Shown one piece after another: positions 1 to 6,455 of a stretch of DNA of 6,604 bases; position 1 is the stretch's first letter, and every line of letters starts with the position of its first letter. This DNA is from Proteiniphilum sp. (lineage in GTDB: Bacteria; Bacteroidota; Bacteroidia; Bacteroidales; Dysgonomonadaceae). A program made the position numbers and the translations under genes. The stretch covers positions 1 to 6,604 of the forward strand of contig JAISZV010000166.1 in NCBI GenBank assembly GCA_031284475.1, read 5' to 3'. Below the pieces are notes generated by a model. It worked only from the letters and a program-made list of their open reading frames with translations. It did not search any database and had not been told where the DNA came from.

Positions 1-1
1 G

Positions 2-328
2 GTTTTAGGCAATGAGATAGAGCAAATTATCCCACCACCTCAAAACGCCGTCATACAAAAGCCAAAAAAGGAGAAACCCTTGCCGGATTATTTGACTCAA
101 CGCAATCGGGCAGTGGAATACATCCATGAACACGGCTCGAAAAGGTGGAAAGAACAAAAAGGCTATCATCGACGAAGTCTGAACGAGGTGGGGATGTTCC
201 GGTACAAAACAATTTTCGGCGGAGAGTTGGATGCCGGAACATTTGAAAATCAGGAAACAGAGGTCAAAATCAAGTCTTTAATAATGAACTACCCCGCCGC
301 AAGCGGACGGGGTATCTTCAAGGAATAA
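2..328 (+). CDS. IS5-type transposase, C-terminal fragment (5' end outside window)
   Basis: The frame is open from the first bases of the window, so the start lies upstream; the TTG at 80 is not a convincing start. The fragment carries the DDE-transposase signature Y-x2-R-x3-E-x6-K exactly, as YHRRSLNEVGMFRYK encoded at 164-208. The Glu at 185-187 is the expected third catalytic acid. An FENQETEV stretch follows, as in IS5-family enzymes such as the IS5/IS1182-like groups. These proteins normally continue with roughly IKC-LN-M---GMP. Here the reading departs after EVKIK, near 270, and runs into a palindromic repeat that supplies the last residues (about SLIMNYPAASGRGIFKE) and the stop at 326-328. 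I infer a truncated or 3'-eroded insertion sequence. Whether the upstream part is intact cannot be seen. No terminal inverted repeat was recognised downstream. Family assignment is confident; functionality is doubtful. Confidence 0.8.
   Translation, partial: VLGNEIEQIIPPPQNAVIQKPKKEKPLPDYLTQRNRAVEYIHEHGSKRWKEQKGYHRRSLNEVGMFRYKTIFGGELDAGTFENQETEVKIKSLIMNYPAASGRGIFKE
290..314. repeat. REP-like palindrome, copy 1
   Basis: Imperfect hairpin: TACCCCG (290-296) pairs with CGGGGTA (308-314). The inner CCG (297-299) pairs with CGG (304-306) around a CAAG loop, with one unpaired A at 307. It overlaps the end of the transposase frame and creates that frame's aberrant C-terminus. There is no T-tract directly after the stem, so it does not look like a simple intrinsic terminator. 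It shares the core CCGCAAGCGG with the second copy at 340-353. The REP-like label is an inference from palindromic structure and local repetition. Confidence 0.6.
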
Positions 329-339
329 TTTTTATTTTT

Positions 340-353
340 CGCCGCAAGCGGCG
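340..353. repeat. REP-like palindrome, copy 2
   Basis: Perfect stem CGCCG (340-344) / CGGCG (349-353) with a CAAG loop, preceded by an AT-rich run (TTTTTATTTTT at 329-339) and followed by GGGGAATT. It shares the core CCGCAAGCGG with copy 1, 25 nt upstream. The AT-rich spacer between two GC-rich palindromes resembles a paired intergenic repeat unit. On the reverse strand the stem is followed by an A-rich run with scattered T, so a terminator role is not supported on either strand. Confidence 0.55.
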
Positions 354-482
354 GGGAATTAAACCCAAAGAGATTAAATAAATTCATTGGGGAAGGTTTG
401 CCCGATGCTTACAAAGTCAGTTAATTTTTATTGCTACGATAGTAAAGAAAAATACCGTCTTGACCACCGTTGCAACAAAGTC

Positions 483-500
483 ATTGTCAATTGTCAATTA
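483..500. repeat. Short heptamer tandem repeat (ATTGTCA) next to argE start
   Basis: Two exact ATTGTCA units (483-489, 490-496) are followed by a partial third (ATTA, 497-500), ending 3 nt before the ATG at 504. The repeat would lie in the ribosome-binding part of the leader. Its 7-nt period matches the longer heptad array found before ackA, although the unit is different. At only about 2.5 copies it could be chance. Confidence 0.45.
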
Positions 501-503
501 TTT

Positions 504-1562
504 ATGAACACTCTTATACAAAATGCAGTTGAACTGCTGAGGAAATTAGTTTCCATTCAATCATTTTCGGGAGAAGAGCATCAGAGGAGCGATTATCTCA
601 CGGCGTATTTCAGTGAAAAAGGGATTTCCACGGAACGCACCGGCAATAACCTGGTTATCCGTCAGCCCCATCACAACGCGCAGAAACCAACGCTGATGCT
701 AAATTCGCATCTCGACACCGTACGTCCGGGCGCGGGATACGCTTTCGATCCGTTCTCCCCGCCCCATTCCGCCTCCCACGTCTACGGACTGGGAAGCAAC
801 GACGCGGGAGCCAGCCTGGTAACCCTCCTGCAAACATTCCTCTATTTCTACAAAAAGCCGTTGCCCTTCAACCTCCTCCTGGCATTATCCGCAGAAGAAG
901 AAAACTCAGGGCCAAACGGAATGCAACTCCTTTGGAAGAAACTCTCCGGCGAAGTAAACATGGCCATCGTAGGAGAACCAACCGGCATGAAAGCCGCCGT
1001 GGCCGAAAGAGGATTGCTCGTAATTGACGGGGAAGCCAAAGGACTCAGCGGCCACGCTGCACGAAACGAAGGCATAAACGCACTCTACATCGCCCTTGAA
1101 GATATTTCCACACTAAGATCGGTAAACTTCCCCAAAATATCGCCCGTGATGGGAGAAGTAAAACTCACCGTAACACAAATCAACGCCGGCACACAACACA
1201 ACGTAGTGCCCGACCGGTGCCGTTTTGTGGCAGACATTCGCCCCACAGAAATGTACACCAACAGCGAAATCATGGCAATCCTGCAACCAAAAGTAAAAAG
1301 CGAACTCAAAGCGCGATCCCTCACCAACAGCAGCTCCGCCACCCCAGCCAAACACCCGCTGATGCAATGCGCACAACAACTCGGCATAGAAACCTACACC
1401 TCCCCCACCACTTCAGATTGGATGCGGATCACCTGCCCCGCCCTCAAAATGGGCCCCGGAGAATCGGCACGCTCCCACCGCCCTGATGAATTCGTAACGG
1501 TGGAAGAACTGCAACAGGGAATCGAAGGATATATTCGTTTTATAAAGAAATTAACAACATAA
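504..1562 (+). CDS. argE: M20-family deacylase, acetylornithine deacetylase / N-acyl-citrulline deacylase-like (ArgE)
   Basis: Zinc-dependent M20 amidohydrolase that removes the N-acyl group from an arginine precursor in the cytoplasm. All expected metal and catalytic positions are present (numbering from 504): HLDTV (His69, Asp71), the bridging Asp100 in GSNDAG, AEEENSG (Glu132 general base, Glu133 ligand), Glu158 in VGEPTG, and His325 in the C-terminal SHRPDE. The GLSGHA stretch belongs to the dimerisation lid. The protein is 352 aa, normal for this group. The frame could be extended to a TTG at 387 or an ATG at 405, but that 33-39 residue extension has no family character and the M20 domain starts right after Met at 504. 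In characterised Bacteroidota (Bacteroides) and Xanthomonas, the partner transcarbamylase uses N-succinyl- or N-acetyl-ornithine, so the substrate may be N-acyl-citrulline rather than N-acetylornithine. That transcarbamylase is not in the window. argH follows after 18 nt, which supports the arginine role and an operon. Confidence 0.85.
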   Translation: MNTLIQNAVELLRKLVSIQSFSGEEHQRSDYLTAYFSEKGISTERTGNNLVIRQPHHNAQKPTLMLNSHLDTVRPGAGYAFDPFSPPHSASHVYGLGSNDAGASLVTLLQTFLYFYKKPLPFNLLLALSAEEENSGPNGMQLLWKKLSGEVNMAIVGEPTGMKAAVAERGLLVIDGEAKGLSGHAARNEGINALYIALEDISTLRSVNFPKISPVMGEVKLTVTQINAGTQHNVVPDRCRFVADIRPTEMYTNSEIMAILQPKVKSELKARSLTNSSSATPAKHPLMQCAQQLGIETYTSPTTSDWMRITCPALKMGPGESARSHRPDEFVTVEELQQGIEGYIRFIKKLTT

Positions 1563-1580
1563 CAACACCCAAAAGAAACG

Positions 1581-2903
1581 ATGACAAAAATATGGGATAA
1601 AGGCTTTGAAGCCAACCAAAAAGTAGCAGACTTTACCGTAGGAAACGACCGCGAACTCGACCTGCGCCTGGCAAAACACGACATCCTGGGTTCGATGGCG
1701 CACATCAAAATGCTGGTAAAAATAGGCCTTCTGGATGCAGAAGAAGAAACAGCCCTGCAAACCGAACTGCAGAATATCCTCGCAGAAGTAAAACAGGGAA
1801 ATTTCAAACTCAACGGCGAGGCCGAAGACGTCCACTCGCAAATAGAAGCAATATTAACGGAGAGGCTGGGCGAAACGGGCAAAAAAATCCATTCGGGACG
1901 CTCCCGCAACGACCAGGTGCTCCTCGACGTCAAGCTCTACTTCAAAGAAGAAATCCAACAAATTAAAAACGAAATAACAGCGCTGTTCGACCTGTTGCAA
2001 TCGCTCAGCGAACAGCACAAAGAAACGCTGCTACCCGGTTATACACATGCGCAAATCGCCATGCCCTCCTCCTTCGGATTATGGTTCGGCGCCTATGCCG
2101 AAGCGCTCACAGACGATATGCACACACTCGCCGCAGCATGGCGGGTAGCCGACCAAAACCCCCTGGGTTCCGCCGCCGGCTATGGAAGCTCCTTCCCGCT
2201 CGACAGGGAAATGACAGCCCGCGAACTGGGATTCTCCACCCTAAGCTACAACGTAATAGCCGCACAAATGGCACGCGGCAAAACCGAACGAATCCTCGCC
2301 CAAAGCATGGCCAACATCGCATCCACGCTCAACAAACTGGCGGCAGACAACTGCATGTACCTCTCCGGAAACTACGGATTCATCTCCTATCCCGACGAAC
2401 TGACCACCGGATCAAGCATCATGCCGCACAAAAAAAACCCCGACGTCTGGGAACTGATCCGGGCACACAGCAACCGGCTCCAAAGCCTGCCCAACGAAAT
2501 CACGCTGATGACCACCAATATGCCGCACGGGTATCACCGCGACTATCAGCTCCTCAAAGAGACACTGTTCCCCGCAATCGAAACGCTGCACGCCCTGTTA
2601 CAGATGTCGCATTTTATGCTCGAGCATATTTCGGTGAACAAAAACATCCTCTCAGACCCGCGCTATGACTATCTTTTCACCGTAGAAGAAGTGAACAACC
2701 GCGTCTTGCAAGGCGTCCCCTTCCGGGAAGCCTACCGGCAGGTGGGAAAAGAAGTACAAACCGGTTCTTTTCATGCCCCCAAGCAAGTGCATCATACCCA
2801 TGCCGGCAGCATCGGCAACCTCTGCACTGAAGAAATAAGGAAAAAGATGAAGAACGCTTCTGAACCTATCCCAAACCAAAACCCCTCTCCATTGGAAAAA
2901 TAA
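1581..2903 (+). CDS. argH: Argininosuccinate lyase
   Basis: Cytoplasmic homotetrameric lyase that splits argininosuccinate into arginine and fumarate, the last step of arginine synthesis. The family signature GSSIMPHKKNP occupies residues 277-287 and carries the catalytic serine loop. HSGRSRNDQV at 104-113 and GYTHAQ with His156 supply the other substrate and acid/base positions of the fumarase/aspartase superfamily. The length of 440 aa is close to that of other Bacteroidota ArgH and slightly shorter than the enterobacterial enzyme. The start ATG follows an A-rich stretch 18 nt after the argE stop, so the two are very probably co-transcribed. The C-terminus ends in a Lys/Pro/Asn-rich tail after the conserved GSIGNL segment. 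No frameshift or missing key residue was seen. A second, unrelated frame of 195 codons inside this gene (2081-2668) is only a shadow of its base composition. Confidence 0.96.
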   Translation: MTKIWDKGFEANQKVADFTVGNDRELDLRLAKHDILGSMAHIKMLVKIGLLDAEEETALQTELQNILAEVKQGNFKLNGEAEDVHSQIEAILTERLGETGKKIHSGRSRNDQVLLDVKLYFKEEIQQIKNEITALFDLLQSLSEQHKETLLPGYTHAQIAMPSSFGLWFGAYAEALTDDMHTLAAAWRVADQNPLGSAAGYGSSFPLDREMTARELGFSTLSYNVIAAQMARGKTERILAQSMANIASTLNKLAADNCMYLSGNYGFISYPDELTTGSSIMPHKKNPDVWELIRAHSNRLQSLPNEITLMTTNMPHGYHRDYQLLKETLFPAIETLHALLQMSHFMLEHISVNKNILSDPRYDYLFTVEEVNNRVLQGVPFREAYRQVGKEVQTGSFHAPKQVHHTHAGSIGNLCTEEIRKKMKNASEPIPNQNPSPLEK

Positions 2904-2904
2904 A

Positions 2905-2919
2905 CCCTCGAAACGGGGG
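2905..2919 (+). terminator. Weak hairpin after argH
   Basis: CCCTCG (2905-2910) can pair with CGGGGG (2914-2919) over an AAA loop, with one G-T wobble, just 1 nt after the argH stop. There is no immediate T-tract; the nearest T run is at 2936-2940. It may help end argEH transcription, but the sequence support is thin. The separate promoter candidate downstream makes transcription termination somewhere in 2904-3010 likely. Confidence 0.22.
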
Positions 2920-3014
2920 CGGGGAAGTAAAACGGTTTTTCGGATTTCCGGTAAAGATACAGGGAATTTACCCTCGTTTTCCGTTCCATAACACCACAAG
3001 CATACATTTGCTAC

Positions 3015-3042
3015 TTTGTATGCGCTTTTTTTCGTACTTTTG
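3015..3042 (+). promoter_or_regulatory. Candidate Bacteroidota sigma-ABfr-type promoter for pta
   Basis: TACTTTTG at 3035-3042 matches the Bacteroidota -7 consensus TAnnTTTG exactly. A TTTG at 3015-3018, 16 nt upstream, can serve as the -33 element; another TTTG at 3007-3010 is an alternative with a longer spacer (24 nt). Initiation a few bases downstream would give a leader of roughly 70 nt, AT-rich and without a Shine-Dalgarno motif, as is usual in this phylum. The remainder of the 217-nt gap (2904-3121) shows no other structure I can support. The consensus is published for Bacteroides; its use here is inference. Confidence 0.6.
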
Positions 3043-3121
3043 CAAAAAAATTGTATATTCTGAAACCGTATCGCAATAAGAATTAAAAATCCAAAGCATA
3101 CACATTCAACTTTAGTAAACA

Positions 3122-4135
3122 ATGAACTTACTTGACAGCTTGATAGAAAGGGCAAAAGCGGATAAACAACGTATCGTATTGCCCGAAGGCGCCGAAAAGC
3201 GAACCCTCACAGCGGCCAACCGGCTGCTCCACGACGGTGCGGCAGAAATTATCCTGCTTGGAAACCCTGCGGAAATCAGGGAAACAGCAAAAGCATCAGG
3301 GCTCCTCAATATAGGAAAAGCGCGGATCATCGATCCGAAAAAACACGATAAAAAAGAGGCGTATACCCAACTCCTCACAGAACTGCGCAAAAAGAAAGGG
3401 ATGACTTATGAGCAGGCGGCGCGGTTAGCGGAAGATCCGCTCTATCTGGCCTGCCTGATGATCAGCGCCGGAGACGCCGACGGCGAGATTGCCGGTGCAG
3501 CAAACACCACCGGCGATGTGCTTCGTCCCGCATTGCAGATCATCAAGACCTCGCCGGGGGTGAAAGTGGTGTCGGGGGCGTTTATCATGTTCACGCAAAC
3601 GCCGCAATACGGAGAGAACGGTATTCTTCTCTTCGCCGATTGCGCCGTAATGCCCAATCCCACCGCAGAGGAGTTAGCGTCCATCGCCATCGCTTCGGCG
3701 CAGACAATGAAAAGCCTGGCGGGCGTAGAACCGCGCGTGGCTATGCTCAGCTTCTCCACCAAAGGGAGCGCTGAACATGAGATGATAGACAAGGTGCGCG
3801 AGGCAACCCGCATCGCCAAAGAGATTGATCCGGAATTGCGGATCGACGGCGAATTGCAGGCCGACGCCGCGCTTGTCCCCGCCGTGGGAGCAAGCAAAGC
3901 GCCGGGAAGCCCCATCGCCGGACAAGCCAACGTGCTGGTTTTCCCCACGCTCGAAGCGGGGAATATAGGCTACAAACTCGTGCAGAGGCTGGGAAACGCC
4001 GAAGCCGTTGGCCCGGTGCTGCAAGGTATGGCCGCCCCGGTAAACGACCTTTCACGCGGCTGCTCGGTAGAAGATATATATAATATGGTGGTGATTGCGG
4101 CGAATCAGGCTATCGGATTAAAACAAAATAAATAG
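3122..4135 (+). CDS. pta: Phosphate acetyltransferase
   Basis: Transfers the acetyl group between CoA and phosphate (acetyl-CoA + Pi to acetyl phosphate + CoA). It is the first half of acetate formation with substrate-level ATP and is reversible for acetate uptake. At 337 aa this is the short, single-domain form, close to the 333-aa Methanosarcina thermophila enzyme, without the N-terminal BioD-like and DRTGG domains of the enterobacterial protein. The N-terminus has RIVLPEGAEKRT, typical of the PTA/PTB family. Near the C-terminus, NDLSRGCSVED gives Ser311, Arg312 and Asp318, with the same spacing as Ser309/Arg310/Asp316 of the M. thermophila enzyme, where Arg310 binds CoA and Asp316 is catalytic. 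The ATG at 3122 follows an A/T-rich leader. It is the first gene of the acetate unit, and the next gene begins 10 nt after its stop. A phosphate butyryltransferase is a less likely alternative given ackA nearby. Confidence 0.95.
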   Translation: MNLLDSLIERAKADKQRIVLPEGAEKRTLTAANRLLHDGAAEIILLGNPAEIRETAKASGLLNIGKARIIDPKKHDKKEAYTQLLTELRKKKGMTYEQAARLAEDPLYLACLMISAGDADGEIAGAANTTGDVLRPALQIIKTSPGVKVVSGAFIMFTQTPQYGENGILLFADCAVMPNPTAEELASIAIASAQTMKSLAGVEPRVAMLSFSTKGSAEHEMIDKVREATRIAKEIDPELRIDGELQADAALVPAVGASKAPGSPIAGQANVLVFPTLEAGNIGYKLVQRLGNAEAVGPVLQGMAAPVNDLSRGCSVEDIYNMVVIAANQAIGLKQNK

Positions 4136-4145
4136 TTGCCCGGAT

Positions 4146-5123
4146 ATGAGTGATATAATTATAGAACCTATTGAAAAGTACGGCCTTTCTATCTCCAACG
4201 AAAGTAAAAATAAACCGCTTTTTTCAAAGATCGGGGTAGTAGGCGCCGGAAAAGAAGGACGAACCATCATCAACATGGCTGCAACAGCCGGCATGGAAGT
4301 GGTTTTTTTGGAAGAATCGCAGGAACGGATCGATTTTGTGATAAAAGAACTGGAAAAGATCATGGATCAAAAGATCAGCAGTTGGGGATTGACCCCTTCG
4401 GAAAAGAAGATCACCATGAACCGTATTATTCCCACCCTGGCGTATGAAGACTTTCAGGGCTGCGACCTTGTAATAGAGTGTACACGGTATTCGGAAAGCG
4501 GCCGGCGCAGCACTCCGTTGCGGAAAAATATCTTCAAAAAACTGGAAGATATACTGGATGAAGACGCTATTATCGCTACCAACGGCTCTACCGTGATCAT
4601 CAGCGAACTGGCAGCCGACCTCAATCATAAGGAGCGTTGCGTAAGCCTCTATTTTCCTGTGTCACATCCCGACGCCCGCATCCTGGAGATCGTGAGCGGT
4701 ATGTACACATCGGAGGAAGTCTACCATAAGATGGAGGTATTCGCCCGATTAATCAAATACAAACCCCATCGCATCAATGAAAGCAACGGTAACGTGAGCC
4801 TCCGGTTATTGGCGGCTATGCTCAACGAAGCTTGCCAGATACTGTTGGAGGGAATCAGTTCCATAGAAGATATTGAAGAGACTTTCACCATCATCTACAG
4901 ACAACGCTACGGCGTTTTCCGCATGGCCGATATTGTGGGTATAGAACGCCTTGTGACCCTCATGGAAGCCATGTTCAACGACTTTGGAGAGAAACATTAC
5001 AAACCCAATCCCATTTTATGGAAACTTTACCGCTCCAATCAGTTGGGGGTACGCACGGGAAAAGGATTCTATATTTACGATAACGACGGAAACCCGGTTT
5101 CAATCAACAAAAATATTGCTTGA
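4146..5123 (+). CDS. 3-hydroxyacyl-CoA dehydrogenase-like protein with altered active site
   Basis: Two-domain protein of the 3HCDH family, 325 aa. A Rossmann domain starts at residue 28 with GVVGAGKEG (GxGxxG at 33-38), with Glu56 at the end of strand 2 suggesting NAD rather than NADP. The helical C-terminal domain ends in the family motif TGKGFYIYD. An ungapped comparison of the region with Clostridium Hbd, from memory, keeps Ser148 (Hbd Ser117) and Glu181. The catalytic His138 is Tyr169 and Asn188 is Leu219, and HFFNP reads YFPVS. About six extra residues (near 112-124) replace the conserved Glu/Lys segment that contacts the nicotinamide. An N-terminal extension of about 27 residues precedes the fold and has no alternative start. 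It lies 10 nt after pta and before ackA, so it is probably co-expressed with acetate metabolism. Ordinary 3-hydroxybutyryl-CoA dehydrogenase activity is doubtful; a ligand-sensing or altered-substrate role is possible. Fold assignment is firm, function is not. Confidence 0.75.
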   Translation: MSDIIIEPIEKYGLSISNESKNKPLFSKIGVVGAGKEGRTIINMAATAGMEVVFLEESQERIDFVIKELEKIMDQKISSWGLTPSEKKITMNRIIPTLAYEDFQGCDLVIECTRYSESGRRSTPLRKNIFKKLEDILDEDAIIATNGSTVIISELAADLNHKERCVSLYFPVSHPDARILEIVSGMYTSEEVYHKMEVFARLIKYKPHRINESNGNVSLRLLAAMLNEACQILLEGISSIEDIEETFTIIYRQRYGVFRMADIVGIERLVTLMEAMFNDFGEKHYKPNPILWKLYRSNQLGVRTGKGFYIYDNDGNPVSINKNIA

Positions 5124-5124
5124 T

Positions 5125-5187
5125 AAGAGGTAAGAACTAAGAGCCAAGAAGCAAGAGCCAAGAGCCAAGATTTGAAAGTTAAGGCAA
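5125..5187. repeat. Heptanucleotide tandem array between dehydrogenase-like gene and ackA
   Basis: Nine consecutive 7-nt units begin 1 nt after the upstream stop codon. Three are exactly AAGAGCC (5139-5145, 5153-5159, 5160-5166). Others are one to three changes away (AAGAGGT, AAGAACT, AAGAAGC, AAGATTT), and the last two (5174-5187) are more degraded. The strand is purine-rich. The array fills most of the 87-nt spacer and would be transcribed as a leader or intercistronic segment of ackA. It has no open frame of note and no strong hairpin. The copy number could vary between strains by slippage; that is inference. Confidence 0.8.
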
Positions 5188-5210
5188 TTTTGAATTAAAG
5201 AACAAAAAAA

Positions 5211-6413
5211 ATGAAGATATTAGTCCTAAACTGCGGAAGTTCATCCATCAAATACAAGCTTTTTGAAATGGAAAGCAAAGAGCTGATTGCCCAGGGAGGC
5301 GTAGAAAAAATAGGAATGAAGGGTTCTTTCCTTAAATTCACGCTTCCCGGCGGACAGAAAGTAATGTTAGAGGGGGAAATCCTTGAACATCGCGCCGGCA
5401 TTGAATATATTCTGGGCGTCCTGCTCAGCGAGAAATACGGCTGCATCAAATCATTGGAAGAAATAGAGGCAGTGGGACACCGCGTAGTGCATGGCGGTGA
5501 ACGTTTTAATTCGAGCGTACTCATTACCGGCGAAGTTATCGACATACTGAACGAATGCATCGAGTTGGCGCCCTTGCACAATCCCCCCAACCTGAAAGGG
5601 ATTTATGCGATTCGGGAACTGATGAACGATACGCCGCAGGTCGCGGTTTTCGATACCGCCTTTCATCAAACCATGCCCGAGTATGCCTACATGTATGGAA
5701 TACCTTATTCATTGTACGAGAAATACGGTATTCGCCGGTACGGATTCCACGGCACCAGCCACCGCTACGTCTCCGCGCGCGCTTGCGAATTTCTGGGCGT
5801 TCCTTACGGGGAGCAACGTATCATCACCGCCCATATCGGCAACGGCGGATCGGTTACCGCCATCAAAAACGGGAAATCCATCGATACCAGCATGGGGATG
5901 ACGCCCGTGGAAGGGTTGATAATGGGTACCCGGTCGGGCGATGTGGATCCCGGCGTAATCTCCTACATCATGGAAAAAGAGAATATGAGCGCCAAAGGAA
6001 TATCTGCCCTGCTGAATAAATTCTCCGGCGTACTCGGCATCTCCGGAATTTCTTCCGATATGCGTGAACTTGAAGCCGGTATCAAAAACGGCAATAAACG
6101 GGCTATCCTGGCAATGGACGCCTACAATTACCGTATCAAGAAATATGTAGGATCATACGCTGCCATATTGGGAGGTGTGGACATCCTGGTATTTACGGGC
6201 GGCGTAGGTGAAAACCAGGCCGTTACGCGAAAGGATGTATGCCGAGATATGGAATTTATGGGAATTGAATTAGATGAGGAACTGAATGACTCGGTACGCG
6301 CCAAAGAGGTAGTAATCAGCCGTCCGTCCTCCAAAGTGAAAGTGATGATTATCCCTACCGATGAAGAACTATTGATCGCAAATGATACGATAGGGATATT
6401 GCAAAAGGGATAA
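5211..6413 (+). CDS. ackA: Acetate kinase
   Basis: Cytoplasmic ASKHA-fold kinase converting acetyl phosphate + ADP to acetate + ATP, the partner of Pta upstream. The N-terminus ILVLNCGSSSIKYK is the first acetate kinase signature and GFHGTSHRYVS the second. Key residues fall at nearly the same numbers as in the Methanosarcina thermophila enzyme: Arg91 (GHRVVHGGE), Asp148 (VFDTAFH), His180 and Arg241 (GTRSGDVDPG), with the C-terminal Glu at 385 (PTDEEL). HIGNGGS and FTGGVGEN are the phosphate- and adenosine-binding loops. At 400 aa the length is normal and nothing is missing. The start ATG follows an A-rich stretch (AAAGAACAAAAAAA) rather than a Shine-Dalgarno site. An 87-nt spacer with a heptad array separates it from the preceding gene, a looser coupling than between pta and that gene. 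No convincing terminator was seen in the 42 nt to the convergent gene. Confidence 0.97.
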   Translation: MKILVLNCGSSSIKYKLFEMESKELIAQGGVEKIGMKGSFLKFTLPGGQKVMLEGEILEHRAGIEYILGVLLSEKYGCIKSLEEIEAVGHRVVHGGERFNSSVLITGEVIDILNECIELAPLHNPPNLKGIYAIRELMNDTPQVAVFDTAFHQTMPEYAYMYGIPYSLYEKYGIRRYGFHGTSHRYVSARACEFLGVPYGEQRIITAHIGNGGSVTAIKNGKSIDTSMGMTPVEGLIMGTRSGDVDPGVISYIMEKENMSAKGISALLNKFSGVLGISGISSDMRELEAGIKNGNKRAILAMDAYNYRIKKYVGSYAAILGGVDILVFTGGVGENQAVTRKDVCRDMEFMGIELDEELNDSVRAKEVVISRPSSKVKVMIIPTDEELLIANDTIGILQKG

Positions 6414-6455
6414 ACGCACGCCTTCTCAGAAAAACTTATAGTCCATATTTGCCCC

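Noticed and set aside
290..353. The two CCGCAAGCGG palindromes as a CRISPR array or tandem terminator
   Set aside because: There are only two copies, they are palindromic with a 25-nt AT-rich gap, no spacer-repeat pattern is present, and no T-tract follows either stem.
387..503. Upstream extension of the argE frame to TTG 387 or ATG 405
   Set aside because: The extra 33-39 residues have no M20 character, run through the ATTGTCA repeat, and precede a well-formed domain start at Met 504.
1394..1933. 179-codon open frame on the - strand across the argE/argH junction
   Set aside because: It is antisense to two well-supported genes, Ser/Arg-rich, and explained by their G/T-poor coding strand.
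2081..2668. 195-codon + strand frame inside argH
   Set aside because: It overlaps argH in another frame, is Arg/His/Pro-rich with no family character, and is a composition shadow.
2931..2950. Possible small stem CGGA/TCCG next to a T run after argH as an intrinsic terminator
   Set aside because: The stem is 4 bp with a 2-nt loop and the T run precedes rather than follows it.
2652..3155. 167-codon - strand frame over the argH end and the pta upstream region
   Set aside because: It is antisense to argH and to the promoter region, Phe-rich, and has no recognisable domain.
5124..5210. A separate promoter for ackA in the spacer
   Set aside because: No TAnnTTTG box with a suitably spaced TTTG was found; the region is dominated by the heptad array.
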